Shown here: piece by piece, positions 47,573 to 59,020 of the stretch
Position numbering within the stretch: position 1 is the stretch's first letter
How the letters are laid out: each line of letters starts with the position of its first letter
DNA from: Leptobrachium leishanense
Taxonomy: Eukaryota; Chordata; Amphibia; Anura; Megophryidae
Reading direction: 5' to 3'
Assembly (NCBI GenBank): GCA_009667805.1
Contig: CM019063.1
Coordinates: forward strand, 84,099,877-84,163,876
DNA length: 64,000 nucleotides
The notes under the pieces: generated by a model
Databases searched by the model: none
What the model was told of the DNA's origin: nothing
What the model saw: the letters and a program-made list of their open reading frames with translations, nothing else
Program-made: the position numbers and the translations under genes

Positions 47573-47845
47573 TGGTACGGTGAACAAATACTGACTGGCG
47601 TAACTCGCAGTCTACAGGTCACTTACAGCTTAGTAGATAGCACCCGCTTTGTTGCTAAACGTCTCACAAGGTCATCAATATAGATCTGTTCGTGTTTTTT
47701 TTAGCGAAATTATAAAGTAATCTGTATTGATATCACTTTCACGCTGAGTCACTTTGCAGGTTTAATAAGGGTATGGTGTTTATATAAAATGTGAAAGTGG
47801 AGTGTTATGTCTGTGTAGATATAAAACAAGTCATTTATTGTTTAG

Positions 47846-47927
47846 GAGAAAGATAAAAGGATTTCAGAAGGCTTGGAATATCCACTGTGCGGCAGAACTC
47901 GCCGGATGGCTAAAGGGGACAGAATGA
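47846..47927 (+). CDS. msh3: MSH3 terminal coding exon
   Basis: Acceptor TTGTTTAG|G; the first base completes Arg. It encodes RKIKGFQKAWNIHCAAELAG then WLKGTE, with TGA at 47925-47927. Basic residues followed by FxxxW and a charged tail match the C-terminus of vertebrate MSH3, which continues about ten residues further in human as I remember it. The C-terminus here is therefore slightly short, from either a natural end or an early stop. This region of MutS homologues contacts the partner subunit, so the family role is in MSH2 pairing. The end of the transcript is not fixed by the sequence. Confidence 0.9.
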
Positions 47928-48498
47928 AGAGTGAAGCAAATAAAACGTCCAGAGCCTCGAAGGTTCAGCTCTGCCGTGTGAATCCTGTGCAGGAAATCAT
48001 TGTTAAACCGCAGATGCCATCATGGACTAACCTGATGTGAAATAGCAAACATTTTATGGAACAAATTCAATTATCATTATCTCTGTTTATTACGTGTCAC
48101 ATACAGGTCTTGATCATTATTTTATTCGTTTGTGATTGTTTATTTATCTTCTTTTTTTTTGCATCCTGTTTATTGGAATGAACTTCTCCGTTTAATTGCA
48201 CCAAACTGTAACCTCTTGGATATATTGCAATGAAAGAGACGGCAGCAGAATATGGATTTATTGTGCGTCAACCACAGGGAGGTGATACAGCTGTCAATTC
48301 CAGTGTCACTGGCTTCCAATTAACCTTCCATGTTAATGCAATTTTGATCCAGTGCTTTTAGTAATTCGATGCATTGTGCTCTGGTAAAAGGGTCATATAA
48401 CATATCATATATATGTATATCATGAGTGAGTGTGTAAAACTATGGATCCAGTGTGCAGTGAAGCAGGTGAATAATATGTTTATTTCTGGCTTATTGTA

Positions 48499-48504
48499 AT
48501 AAAT
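48499..48504 (+). promoter_or_regulatory. Candidate polyadenylation signal for MSH3
   Basis: AATAAA 572 bases after the stop codon, followed within 40 bases by TG-rich sequence. Another AATAAA lies only 12 bases after the stop (47939-47944). Neither can be chosen without transcript data. Confidence 0.3.
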
Positions 48505-48584
48505 AATGACAACATGTCCTGAGATATGTGAAATGTTGTAATAGGGACACATTTTGTTTTCCGGGGGGGGTTACACCTTGTACA

Positions 48585-48818
48585 GCAGGGATCAGCATAC
48601 TTGGCGCTCCAGTTGTTTTGGGACTACATCTCCCACAATGCTCAGACACTCAGATGCGTTGAGCCTTAAGTGAAATGTATAAAACATAACAAGATATTGA
48701 ACTGGGTTGTTACACCTGGCTGTTGTAGCTGCTCTGGTACAGGCGCGACGCCATTTTTTCTGTACTTTAATGAAATGTAGTTACAAAACATCTGGAGGGT
48801 GATGGTTGCTGACCCCTG
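48585..48818. mobile_element. hAT-type MITE (CAGGGGTCAGCAACC family)
   Basis: Ends CAGGGATCAGCATAC and, inverted, CAGGGGTCAGCAACC. The flanks TTGTACAG and ATGTGCAG agree at six of eight positions, as an old 8-bp TSD would. Confidence 0.65.
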
Positions 48819-49669
48819 ATGTGCAGTACAGCCATTTTTTTGACTATGACTTATTGCTTACCTTCCAGTGAGTGAATAAATGTAGGAGTATGTCATGCAC
48901 TCCTACACCACCTCTGCAATCTCTTACACCACCTCTGCAATCTCTTACAATCTGCCAAAGAGGACATGGCAAACTCAGAGTATCCATTGTGAGGTGCACC
49001 GGTTTGGTTATGGCTTCCCGCAATAGTTGGACAGGATTGGCTGAGATATCTCCAGCAAGTCCTTGCTGAAGTAGATGGCTCGAGTATCAGGTTATTTGCT
49101 ATTAGGCACATGCATTCTTAGACCATTATCTATTTTTAATGTATTATTTTACAGTATCAATATTATCTGCAGATTTGTCAATGGAGCTTCATCTTTTTTG
49201 CACATGTTTTCTTACGGATTATCATGTTTACAAACAAGACAAAAGTGCTATTTAATGAAAGTAAAAATGGCATCCAAGAAGGAATGAAATCCTATTAGAC
49301 AGTCCTGTATCCGGTGTGTGCATGTGTGTAAAGAAGACTCTTCTATTTTCAAGTACGGTATATTAATCTGCTTATGTCTACTGCTCTGTTTATTGGCTCC
49401 ATAACTACTGGTGTAGGCATTTATTTCAGTTAGTGAATGTTTCTAATAATGTTGAGTTCAAAGGTGGACAATCCCACCATATATAAAAGAGGATCAATAT
49501 CTGAATACCATTTTTGCCATTTATTGTTGGCAGAGGTAAGGGTTTTTAAAATCAATATAGAACAATTTTGTAGTGTTCTTTATTGTGATCTTTTAAAATG
49601 TGTGGTTCGCCAAGGTCCATTTGCAGTTTTTTTAAGGATCTATCAAGTGCTTTTTCCTACTAATACTTA
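48819..49669. other. Downstream of MSH3, nothing recognised
   Basis: Only a two-and-a-bit-unit 21-bp tandem repeat (TACACCACCTCTGCAATCTCT) at 48904-48950. No coding similarity. Confidence 0.4.
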
Positions 49670-50555
49670 CAGGCTTATTCAAAGAGCTCCTAATTGGGGC
49701 CAAAAGGTAACCGAACTCTGAGATTCAGCAGACACTTACCTTTCTTGGCCATTCGGCTATCCAGAGAGCAGGCAGTTCGCCAAATGTTGGCGAATTGCCT
49801 GCACATACGGTGCCTGTTCGAGGGCAGTGAAATCCCCATAGAGAAGCAATGCTTCGTCTATTCAGAGAACACAAACCAGCAGTGAAAAGTTCCCGAAATG
49901 CTCTGCTGTTCAGTGGTTTCATTTGACAGGTTTATTCAGGCGAATGCCATAGGCTTTAATGTTAAAAATATTCCCGTTCTAATCCAATATCTAATAAACC
50001 ATTTTTATTTTATCCTGCAGTAAAAAGTTTCTTTATTTTTAGATTTTTTTAGGATCTTTTAGTAATTTTTTGGGATTTTTTTGCAAATTTTTTTTACTGT
50101 CTTTTTTTTCTTAAATCATTTTTTCTTTTTTCATTAACAGCCCTTTGTTTTATCATTCATTGGATCTTATATGTAAATTTCAGAAATTTTCGTTCTGTAG
50201 TTTCTTTGCAAACAGCGTTTCACTTTTCAAACATTCAAGCGCACTGTATTTTTTTTCTTCACTCCATTCTTCTGAGGTGTCGACTTTTTCCGGCGGCTGC
50301 TCTGAGCTGTGATCGGCGGCTCCTTGGGTTTGTTCGGCGGGTTTAGTCCAGATGTTTTTGTGGGTTTCGGTGTGCGTTCGCTGGGTTTTGCGGTGAGTGT
50401 TCGTCGAGATTGCGGTGGCTTTTCCCTGCACTACGACGGCCCTGTGGTGCTTGCTGAATACACAGCAAATGGGATCGCCGAATCGCAACGAAATTGAAGA
50501 GAACGAAAAGTCACCGAGTGTGCGGTGACTTTTCGATTCTCTTTGAATAACCCTG
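49670..50555 (-). mobile_element. Family Z copy 2 (complete)
   Basis: Ends CAGGCTTATTCAAAGAG and, inverted, CAGGGTTATTCAAAGAG. TTA lies on both sides (49667-49669 and 50556-50558). 886 bp, in reverse orientation to the copy at 59021-59872. Contains T/A-rich runs in the middle and CpG-rich ends. No coding capacity. Confidence 0.85.
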
Positions 50556-50558
50556 TTA

Positions 50559-51519
50559 GTTTTTATGAATAGTAGGCAAATTCTCCTTGAACTGTTTGTC
50601 TTTTATCTGGGTTAAAAAATAATCAACACAATATATTTATATATATACAGTATATGTATGATATTTTAGGAAAGAACATAGACAAAGGCCTGGGTAATGT
50701 GTGCATCTTTAAAACACAAAACATACAGTATCATCAAACATACAGAAAACTGAACACATGAGATAATAAAAATACATATTTCTTTTGTATCCTAGATGTT
50801 TTGAGAAAAACGAACTAAAATGATCAAATTCTTGGCCCCATTGATGGATCATATTTAGCAGATATAAATTCAATGATCCTTGAGGTAACCAACTTTTTTA
50901 AACAGAATTTGCATTGCAAAAGTAGAGCTTTGTGAAGAAAATGTTCATTAGTGTTTATACATTTATATAGTACCCATCATACTCACTGCTGGCTGGCACC
51001 TTTGACTCTCATGTGCTAGTGTTAGTACCAGGATGGCAGCATCATGCCTTTAAGTATGACAGGTGCACTTTTAAAATGACTGGAATTTGTTAGCTGGAAA
51101 GCACTTAGGGGTGGTATATTAATAAGAGAGCTGGCAGCTATATTTTATGGTAAGCACAAAAAATACCCAATTTTCGCCCATGCAGCAACAAAAGAACCCT
51201 ACATAAAATCATATGGTAAGAGGAAAAAAAATATGTTAGGTGCAAAAAAAGATCTATAAATGTATTGTATACTAAAGGTACATACCGCCTATTCCAAGAT
51301 ATCACTGTCAAAATTACTATTGGAATAGAAGAAAAATTAATTGGTTTTATTCATATTTTGGCCATTGGACAGACTGGGAAAATGTCAGATGGACTTTGGA
51401 CCAGCTGGTAGATTACATATAACAGCCAGCCCATGTAATTACTATCTTCAGCTGGTAGGGAGATGGAAAGACATCCCTACTCAGAGCAAGACTGAAAAAT
51501 GGCAGTGGCTGCATGAATA
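50559..51519. other. Intergenic, nothing recognised
   Basis: AT-rich. No coding similarity or paired termini. Confidence 0.4.
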
Positions 51520-51527
51520 CTGTAGTG

Positions 51528-51664
51528 CAGTGGTTCCCAACTGCGGACCTCAAGTAATCCTAACAGGCCAGGTTTTAAGGATAACCTTGGGGAAATGCAA
51601 ACTGAATCCCACAATCACTGAACAGCAAAATCTGGAAAACCTGGCCTGCGGTTGGGAACCACTG
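51528..51664. mobile_element. 137-bp hAT-type MITE, 8-bp TSD CTGTAGTG
   Basis: Starts CAGTGGTTCCCAACTGC and ends GTTGGGAACCACTG. Perfect TSD CTGTAGTG at 51520-51527 and 51665-51672. Same family as 52960-53143 and the outer element at 19956-20801, internally shortened. Confidence 0.95.
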
Positions 51665-51672
51665 CTGTAGTG

Positions 51673-52959
51673 TATTGGCCCATTCAGTCACTCATTGCCT
51701 GTTCTTCAATCCCTGACCCATGGCCATCCCAAAAACTAGAATCTGCCCCAATCTAGACCTTTTTTTAATGTTACAGTTTACTAAATATTAGTTTTAACTT
51801 AATAAAACCTTAACCACAAATGCTGAAGTATATCCAGTTTAAGTTCTTATTTGGCATCCAACATGCCAGTCGTGCATTTAACCCATTATTCGGCAGGTTG
51901 CTCCATTTGACAAAAAGAGTCTGCACATCTCCTGTGAAGAAGTCAAAGCGAGCTGGACCTGTACATTCATAATCCTGCTGACGAAGGGGTCATTTCAGTA
52001 AATCATCCATATATTTCAATAAAATTAGAAATAACCTAGTAAGTAACATGTGTATGATCATAGGTAATTAGATGGCGGCATGTTTTCAGTGTTCCAAAAT
52101 GTACTGTCGATACAAAAATTGCTTTATGTACTGGTATGGGGCATGCTGCGCAATAACTGGATTATGGAATATAATTTTAGAAATCGTGTAATTGATAAAA
52201 CGCCTGTAAATGTAAAGTGATTCATTCTAACATACTTTTGTTTCTTTGAGGCGTTCTGTACAATTGATGTATCCGCTATACATTATCAAATCCCGCGTTG
52301 AAACGCTTCTGTTTGGGTTTATAGAAAATGTAAACAATCTAATATAAAAAGTGCAGTGACCCCCATTAAATTGTACTGGAAACACTGCTGCTGCTCGATG
52401 TTAAGTGATTGTCCTTTGTTAATGTGGCGCTCAGCGCAGGAAATAACATTCAGCACCTATGTTTAACTCTGCTTGAAACTCACTGACAGGGATTCTGCCA
52501 CATGTAATTGAATTTCCAGGAAGAGGAGCAAAATACTCCAGAGATGTAGACATAAACAGTGCACATTATACAAGAACACATCTCTGTATAGGGGGATGAC
52601 AGTGCATATTGGATTTTCTTCCTGTGAGCTTACAATGTGTCATTCAAAGGATTAAATGGGAATTTAGAACAAAAGTCTAAATATTAGTTTAACTTTTTAA
52701 ACGGATACAATTTGGCAGAGATAAGGATACAGAATAGCATAAGATACATCTAGAGCAGTGTTTCACACCACTGGTTCTCACTTACCCCCAACAGGCCAGT
52801 TTTCCCAGATATCTGAAGCCTGGCCTATTAGAGGGTCCTGAGGATCGAATTTGAGACGCACTGATATAGAAGATAGGGCCCCCATAGGACTAACAAGACT
52901 TGCCAAGTTTTAAACAATAAAATTGCAATTGTCTTATGTTGCTAATATATTCCATACAG
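51673..52959. other. Intergenic; one degenerate MITE copy
   Basis: 52755-52862 (CAGTGTTTCACACC ... CCAACAGGCCAG ... CTGAGGATCG) is an old copy of the CAGTGGTTCCCAAC MITE. The remainder shows nothing. Confidence 0.45.
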
Positions 52960-53143
52960 CAGTGGTTCCCAACCCTGGTCCTCAAGTCCCCCTAACAGGC
53001 CAGGTTTTAAGGATTACCTTGGTGAAATACAGACTGAATCCTGCAATCACTGAGCAGCAAATCATTTCACCTGTGCTGTGCTTCAGATATCTGGAAAACC
53101 TGACCTGTTAGGAGGAATCGAGGACCAGGGTTGGGAACCACTG
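52960..53143. mobile_element. 184-bp hAT-type MITE
   Basis: Ends CAGTGGTTCCCAACCCTGG and its complement. Flanks CCATACAG and CCATACAA agree at seven of eight bases. Contains AACAGGCCAGGTTTTAAGG and CACCTGTGCTGTGCTTCAG, shared with the other copies. Confidence 0.9.
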
Positions 53144-54158
53144 CCATACAATATTGGTCCCCAGGAAAATCAGGATATGTAGTTTAACACATTAAAACTT
53201 AAGTTGAATTATCTTAGCATGACCCTATTATTAGAGCCAGATTTGAAACCAGGATATGACACCCTCATATAGCTACTATCATTCAATCCGGTTTGGTGCC
53301 TTCGTAGGGTAGGCTTTAGGGCACTGTGTCAGGCACGCTCACGTACCTGAGGGTGGACGAACGGTTAGCCCTACGTGAAAACAGGAGCCTCGAGTACGTA
53401 GAAGAGAAACCAGTCCTTGTAGTGGCTGGGTTAACACAAATAATGAGGGCTGCCCTGTATTCAGGCCAACACCAACCAAGGGTACGTAACGGCTTGTGCC
53501 GGTAAAGCAAGATAGAGTCACAATGCAGGTACCAGTCCTTATAGTGGCTGGGTTTCGCACAAACAGGAGGTGAACCTATAAGGCAGGGACACAAGGAGGA
53601 CAGGAACCAGTCCTTAGAGTGGCTGGAGTAAACGCTGGTAAGCCAGGAACGTATATCAGAAAGCAATAGGGTATAGGCGAAAACAGAGTCGAGTAACAAG
53701 CCGGGTCAAGGGGTTAGATGGTAACACAAGTCGAGAGAGATAGCCAGGTCATACACAGTAAGTCAAATTGAGTGAAATAAACGAGCACTTAAGGGCAGAC
53801 AGGCAAAAACCACGAAAGGGCACTGAGGAATGGGAAAAGCAGTTTAAATTTTGGTGCCTTGCCTTGTGATTGGTCCTTCGCTGTCACATGGAGATTTGGT
53901 GACGTCGCGCCGCCGAGGGCTAAGGCTAGGGTCAGACGAACGCATTTTTCTCCGCGAACGTGGAAAAGTGCGGTCGAACGAACGAACGTATTTTTAAACG
54001 GAATGCGCGAAAGCGGTCATACGATGCGCATTTTCGTACGTTTTGTTTCACGGAGCTGCAAGAAGAGAGATATGATCAACCAAATCAATTGCAGAATGAA
54101 TCAAATAAAAGGGAAGGGGTATAAAAAAGGCATTTTGGGAATGGTGGCATTTTCCAAG

Positions 54159-56480
54159 ATGGATGCAGTCCAAGTGTTTCTTTTTGCTGCACTGGGATAC
54201 CTGTACCTGAAGAAGAAAAGACAACGGCGAACATGGGTCCATCCACTCAACACTGCCAGACCCACGCATGGCCACTTTGTGACACTGTACAGGCCACTGC
54301 GAGAGAGGGACCCCGTGAAGTTCTTCAACTACCTGCGGATGTCCATCCACACCTTTGATGAACTGTTGATGAAGGTGCGTGAGCCGCTGACCAGAAGAGG
54401 ACACCAACATGAGGGCTGCCATACCACCGGAGGAGATGCTGGTCCTCACTTTGCGGTAAGTACTATCAAACACGTGCATTCATGACATCGCTGCCAGTCA
54501 TCAGACATGTGCTCGGTGTGCAGAGGCTCTATTGTAGGTCAGTAGTTATATGCCCACACACACACGCATGCATCACCTTGCACAACACGTAACGAAAGAG
54601 TAATGACACTGACAACGATGTGAAACAAATAAAATATTTAGTCCCAAAATAATATGACAGAAGATAACAATAACATATTAAACACATATATTATTGCATG
54701 TCCAATGAAGGTAATAAAAAAAAAAATATTAGAACAACATGAATAAACTGTGACAAACATAAACGAACAGACGATACACCTCACATGCTATGATACCGAG
54801 GAGCATCTGGGTCATGAGGACCGTGCATATGGCTGCGGTGGTACTCTGGCTCCGGGGGTGGCCCAGCAACAGGGGACATGGGTGGGCGGGCAGGCAACGC
54901 CTGGCAGTGGTGGGAATAACCATGGGGGTATTGTGGCACGACACCGTGATATACAGGTGCCTGTTGTGGATGGGACAGTATCTCATGTATCAGGTCCAGG
55001 CTTCGGCGGCGATAATCCAGCTTCTGCGCTGGGGTCATCATGTTGAGCCAAGAGAGACATGAATTAAAAAAGGACATGTCCTCGGAATCAGCGACCATGC
55101 AGCGTGGATGTGTATGGTGCGCGTCCATGAATGCGACCATGGCCTGCTCGACATCAGCTGATGGTGGCTTCTTCCTCCTGGGAGCCGTACTGGTGCTGTC
55201 TGTGGTGCTGTACCCGGCACCTGCTGGGACTCCACATCCTCCACCTGGGACTCCGCACCACCTGCTCGACCTCCACCTGGCAGCTGCCAGATCCTGCGGG
55301 CTGCAGCTCTTGCCCTTGTGAGCTAGAGGTGGATGGCCGGTCAATACTGCTCACAGTCTTGCGCGGCTCCTGGCTCTTCCTCAGGAAGGACAGTTGGTCA
55401 GCATACAAATAGCTGCGCCTCTTCTTTGCACCAGCTCCAGAGCGAGCAGCTTCAGCCTCCTTTTTCAGGACCCGGGTGTGATTGTCCCTCACCGTGCGCC
55501 ATTTATTGATTGCTTCATGTGCTGCAAAACATGATGAGAGTGACATAAGGTTAGGTTCATATGATGTGATCATAACACAGCTTCTTTCATGTTCTAGGTA
55601 TCTTGCTAGTGGATGCAGTTTGAAGGATCTGCATTACAACTTCCGCATTGGCAGATCGACAGCTGGTGAGATCGTCCGCAAGGTCTGCCAAACAATATGG
55701 GAAACCATGAAGGACCAATGTTTGCCAACACCCACAGACGAGGCATGGCTGGCAATTGCAGCAGGATTCTGGGAGAGAGCGAACTATCCCAACTGCCTGG
55801 GAGCGGTGGACGGCAAACATGTCCGCATTGTGAAGCCACTGCACAGTGGCTCACTGTATCAAAATTATAAACATTATTTTTCAATTGGCCTACTGGCGGT
55901 GGCAGATGCCAATTATAATTTTGTGTATGTGGATGTCGGATCATACGGCAAGGACTCGGACTCAACACTGTTTCGGAACTCAACACTGTGGAATGAGATA
56001 GAGGGTGGGAACCTGAACATCCCCAGACCCGCACCTTTGCCTGGCAGCGACGTGTCAGTCCCCTATGCCTTTGTGGGTGATGAAGCATTCGGCCTATCCA
56101 CACATCTCCTGCGGCCATACTCGGGGACACACCTGACTGTGAAGAAGCGGGTGTTTAATTACAGGCTGTCGCGGGCGAGACGGTATGTCGAGTGTAGCTT
56201 TGGCATACTGAGCAACAAGTGGAGGATTTTCCATCGCCCACTTGATGTAAATGTGGATTTCTGTGTGGATATAGTGAAATGCTGTTGCATCCTACATAAC
56301 TATGTTCGTGCAAGGGATGGGGTTAATTTCGAGGATACCCTCACAGTAACGGGTCTGGATGAGTATGCTAACGATGACATAATACCTGTGAATAGACACA
56401 CCAACAGGTTTCGCGATGCTCTGTCTAATTATTTCACTAGCAATGCAGGGCAGGTGCCATGGCAGATGGACATCATTTGA
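54159..56480 (+). pseudogene. Harbinger transposase, two exons, frameshift in exon 1
   Basis: Exon 1 runs from the ATG at 54159 (MDAVQVFLFAALGYLYLKKK) to the donor TTGCG|GTAAGT at 54455/54456. It includes RRTWVHPLN and FFNYLRMSIHTFDELL, the usual N-terminal region of HARBI1-like transposases. Exon 2 starts after TTCTAG at 55598 and restores Arg (CG|G) before YLASGCSLKDLHYNF. It runs to TGA at 56478-56480. The catalytic D-D-E positions are in LGAVDGKHVRI, VYVDVGSYGKDSDSTLF and VECSFGILSNKWRIF. One extra base near 54396-54401 shifts the frame of exon 1: the downstream part reads TNMRAAIPPEEMLVLTLR only in the +1 frame. The in-frame extension from 55482 to 55597 is intron. Exon 2 itself is fully open. 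Confidence 0.9.
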
Positions 56481-57195
56481 CATGTGACACCTAGGCTTGT
56501 GCACCGATTATTTTTTCTGTTCGAATTTTCGGATGTTTAAAGTTTTCGATTCGGCTCATTCCGAACGAACCCTGTTTTGATTCGATTCGGTTCGACTTGT
56601 TTTTCGGGATATGTAATCGGAATATGGACCATTTTTCGTTTTTTTTGGTCACTTTGCTCGTTTGTTGGATCTACTTTTCGTGATTTCGTACATTTCTCGT
56701 TTTTCGCAACGTCTGTTCTCGTTTCAAAACAATACATTTCGATTTGACACAATTCAAGTCCAATAGCATATTCGTACAATATTTTGTTTCGGCTCGGAAA
56801 CATTTCGGATCTGACATTTTCGGATCGGAAAATTATCTGGGAATCACCCGCATCAGAAAACACGAATCGTGAAAATGTCGTTTAAATTCCGAAATGTCGT
56901 TTAAATTCCGAATAATTATTGACAACGAAAATTCGTTATGCCATTTTGTTTGATATTACATTCAAGTTCAATGCAATTGAATTCTATGCAATAAAATGAT
57001 CATTTACTCACTCTGAAGCTTCTGCTCTTTATCAGACCACGTCTCGTACTCTGGGTACACCACCCTGGACACTGTGACCCATGCACTGGCCTTCTTCTGC
57101 CGGTCTTTGTAGCTGTCGCAGGCCGTGTCCCACAGCTCGGGATGATCTGCCACTGCATTGATCAGCCTCTCCACGTCGATGTCAGTCCCAGCCAT
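54781..57195 (-). pseudogene. MADF-BESS accessory protein of the Harbinger element, two exons
   Basis: Exon 1 (57195-57012) encodes MAGTDIDVERLINAVADHPE and ends with donor CAGA|GTGAGT. Exon 2 starts after TTTTGCAG at 55521, in matching phase, with HEAINKWRTVRDNHTRVLKK. Together these form a MADF (Myb/SANT-like) DNA-binding domain. The C-terminal part (DSEDMSFFNSCLSWLNMM, then QKLDYRRRSLDLIHEIL) fits a BESS motif, used for protein contacts, and the frame ends at 54781. Between about 55290 and 55200 the reading frame has to change, so one or more indels break the gene. In known Harbinger systems the Myb-like partner binds the element ends and brings in the transposase; that role is inferred here. 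Exon 2 lies wholly in the transposase intron, and the transposase's second exon lies in this gene's intron. Confidence 0.8.
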
Positions 57196-57669
57196 TGTCC
57201 AACGCAACTTGCAGCTACCCCCAGACAAGACAGGAAGTGTTTTGGTGTGTGCACGTTATGTTGGCCGGACGTGTGCAGCGTCTGACGTCTCCCAATCACG
57301 CAAACACGCCGCTATGTAGCCGCAGCGCACTCTGTACGTCAGTAGTAGCGGTTTGACGTTCTCGAAAAAATGCGTTCGTTTGCCACTTGCGTTGCGCGGA
57401 CGAATTTTCGTGCGGCCGTACTTCGTATGTTCCCCGCATTGGACGTCATTTGCTGCTAGTACGGCCGTGATTTCGTGCGGCTAAACGCACGTTAAAACTG
57501 CGCTAGTCTGACCCTAGCCTAAATCCGGAACTGCCGGCGGGCGCGCGCCCTACTGCGCGCACAACAGGACTCGGAGAGGACGCCGACCCCGGAGCCGGGA
57601 AGAAGGATGCCGGGTCGGCGGCCCGGCGGGACGCCGAGCCGGCGGCGCCCGCCGAGCCCTGACACACTG

Positions 57670-59020
57670 CAGCTGGAGGGCTACACTGTACTCTGGCTGA
57701 AAGGCAAGGCCCCACTTCTGGGGTCCAGTACGTGCTGCACGGCTGCCAGTAAATCAACATTCATGATGCCAGGTTCCATGCTCTGATTTGGTTTGTTCGA
57801 AAACAAATTCATTGACCAAAATTCAAACAAAATGATTCACAGCATGATTGATGTTCATAGAAACCAAATGTTTTCTTTTTTTTCTTCTTCTAAATCTGTT
57901 CGTACAAAAGCTAATTTTTCCACTGTGCCTAAAACTAGTGTGTATTCCACAAATGGTTCATCCTGAGTTCCATAGTGTTATAATAATGCAGGTTAATCTA
58001 AAATTAAAACCGGCACTCCGGGATCTCTTAAGAAGGTGTATTGAAGAGCAACGTGTCGACTCCTTTGTACCTTTTCCAAGCTCAGAAGGAGCTGAAACAT
58101 CGTTTTTTTTTTTTTTTCTTTCAACAAACCTGTCTTAAGAGATCCCGGAGTGCCTGTTTGCAGTGACATGTTGGGAGGTGGTGGAGCTTGGTTCGTGGTG
58201 GAACCCATGGTAATTATCTCTAAAATTGTCTGATTGCGCTCTCCTACCCCATCTATGTATATAGTAAGTTAAGTTAAAAGATACCAAATTCAGAGCACTT
58301 CACTTTAATATAGTTCTAAAGATTTTAAAAATACTTAATTTGGAAATAAATGATGGGGATTTACTTACAAAATATGATTACCCCAGACGCACCCCTAGCA
58401 TTTACAGGGCTCTAGGTCACACTTTCAACGCCACACCTCCTTATATGCCACTTTTTCCACACACCGATGCACACAATGACCCCCCTCCATACTGATCTAC
58501 ACAAATAGACACCGCTCCCCCCAAATAGACACCCATGATCCCTCTTGTTCCCAGATCTCCAATCTAAATAGAAATCATAACACTCCCTTATCATTGCTTA
58601 TTTGGAGGTGTGTGTTTTGGAGGGGGACTTTCAGAGTCAGGCATTCATGGATGCAAGTGAAGTTCCATGGTGGTCATTGGCACTGTGCGTTTTAGTGGCA
58701 GGTGTTTGCAGTGGCGTGGGACCCCCTCATGTGCGAGGCCCAGGACATGAGCTCTGCTCGCCCACCCAAAGGGCAGGCCTGGATCACACTGTGCATAAGC
58801 TTGTCACATCAACCTATCCCATCATGGTAGGTCTTATCCTTCCTAACCTAATGATTGCTCTTATGAGATGAACCCACTTACTTGGGACATACATCGTCCT
58901 GGAGCTATCAGCAGTTCAATTGTTTTTAAAATCTTTAAAACTATGTTAAATGGGAGTGCTCAGAACTTGACAAACACATGTTCTGATTGACTGCAACCAT
59001 TTTTCTAGTTTAAATACACA
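57670..59020. other. Intergenic; small hairpin element, otherwise unassigned
   Basis: 58011-58033 (GGCACTCCGGGATCTCTTAAG) and 58135-58155 are inverted complements around a 100-bp loop, a MITE-like hairpin. 58690-58790 contains GCAGTGGCGTGGGACCCCC, possibly a hAT-type end. No gene. Confidence 0.45.

Larger units (their letters stand above)
53924..57519. mobile_element. PIF/Harbinger element, 3,596 bp, TSD TAA
   Basis: Starts GGCTAGGGTCAGAC and ends GTCTGACCCTAGCC, flanked by TAA (53921-53923 and 57520-57522). It carries a DDE transposase on + and a MADF-BESS protein on -, the two-gene layout of autonomous Harbinger elements. The ends are CpG-rich and match the MITE at 39337-39762. Both genes appear broken, so this copy is probably inactive. 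Confidence 0.95.
53327..57664 (-). mobile_element. Solo-LTR-like element, interrupted by Harbinger
   Basis: Starts TGTCAGGC and ends GCCCTGACA, flanked by CACTG at 53322-53326 and 57665-57669. A five-base TSD and TG...CA termini fit a retrotransposon LTR. Without the Harbinger insertion it is about 739 bp. On the - strand a GC-rich start is followed by GGACCAATCACAAGG (CCAAT-box-like) and AAATTTAAACTG (weak TATA-like), which suggests the - orientation. The last 500 bp carry three 'CCAGTCCTTNNAGTGGCTGG' subrepeats. No internal retroviral genes are present. Confidence 0.75.

Noticed and set aside
55482..55597. Upstream extension of the Harbinger transposase frame
   Set aside because: The segment is intron: it is followed by TTCTAG, lacks family similarity, and exon 1 joins exon 2 with exact phase at 55598.
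57503..57760. 85-codon GC-rich - strand frame
   Set aside because: It spans the Harbinger end, the LTR end and the flank; no family match.
58011..58155. Hairpin considered as a microRNA precursor
   Set aside because: Only about 20 bp of the arms pair across a 100-bp loop; it looks like a MITE terminus, not a pre-miRNA.
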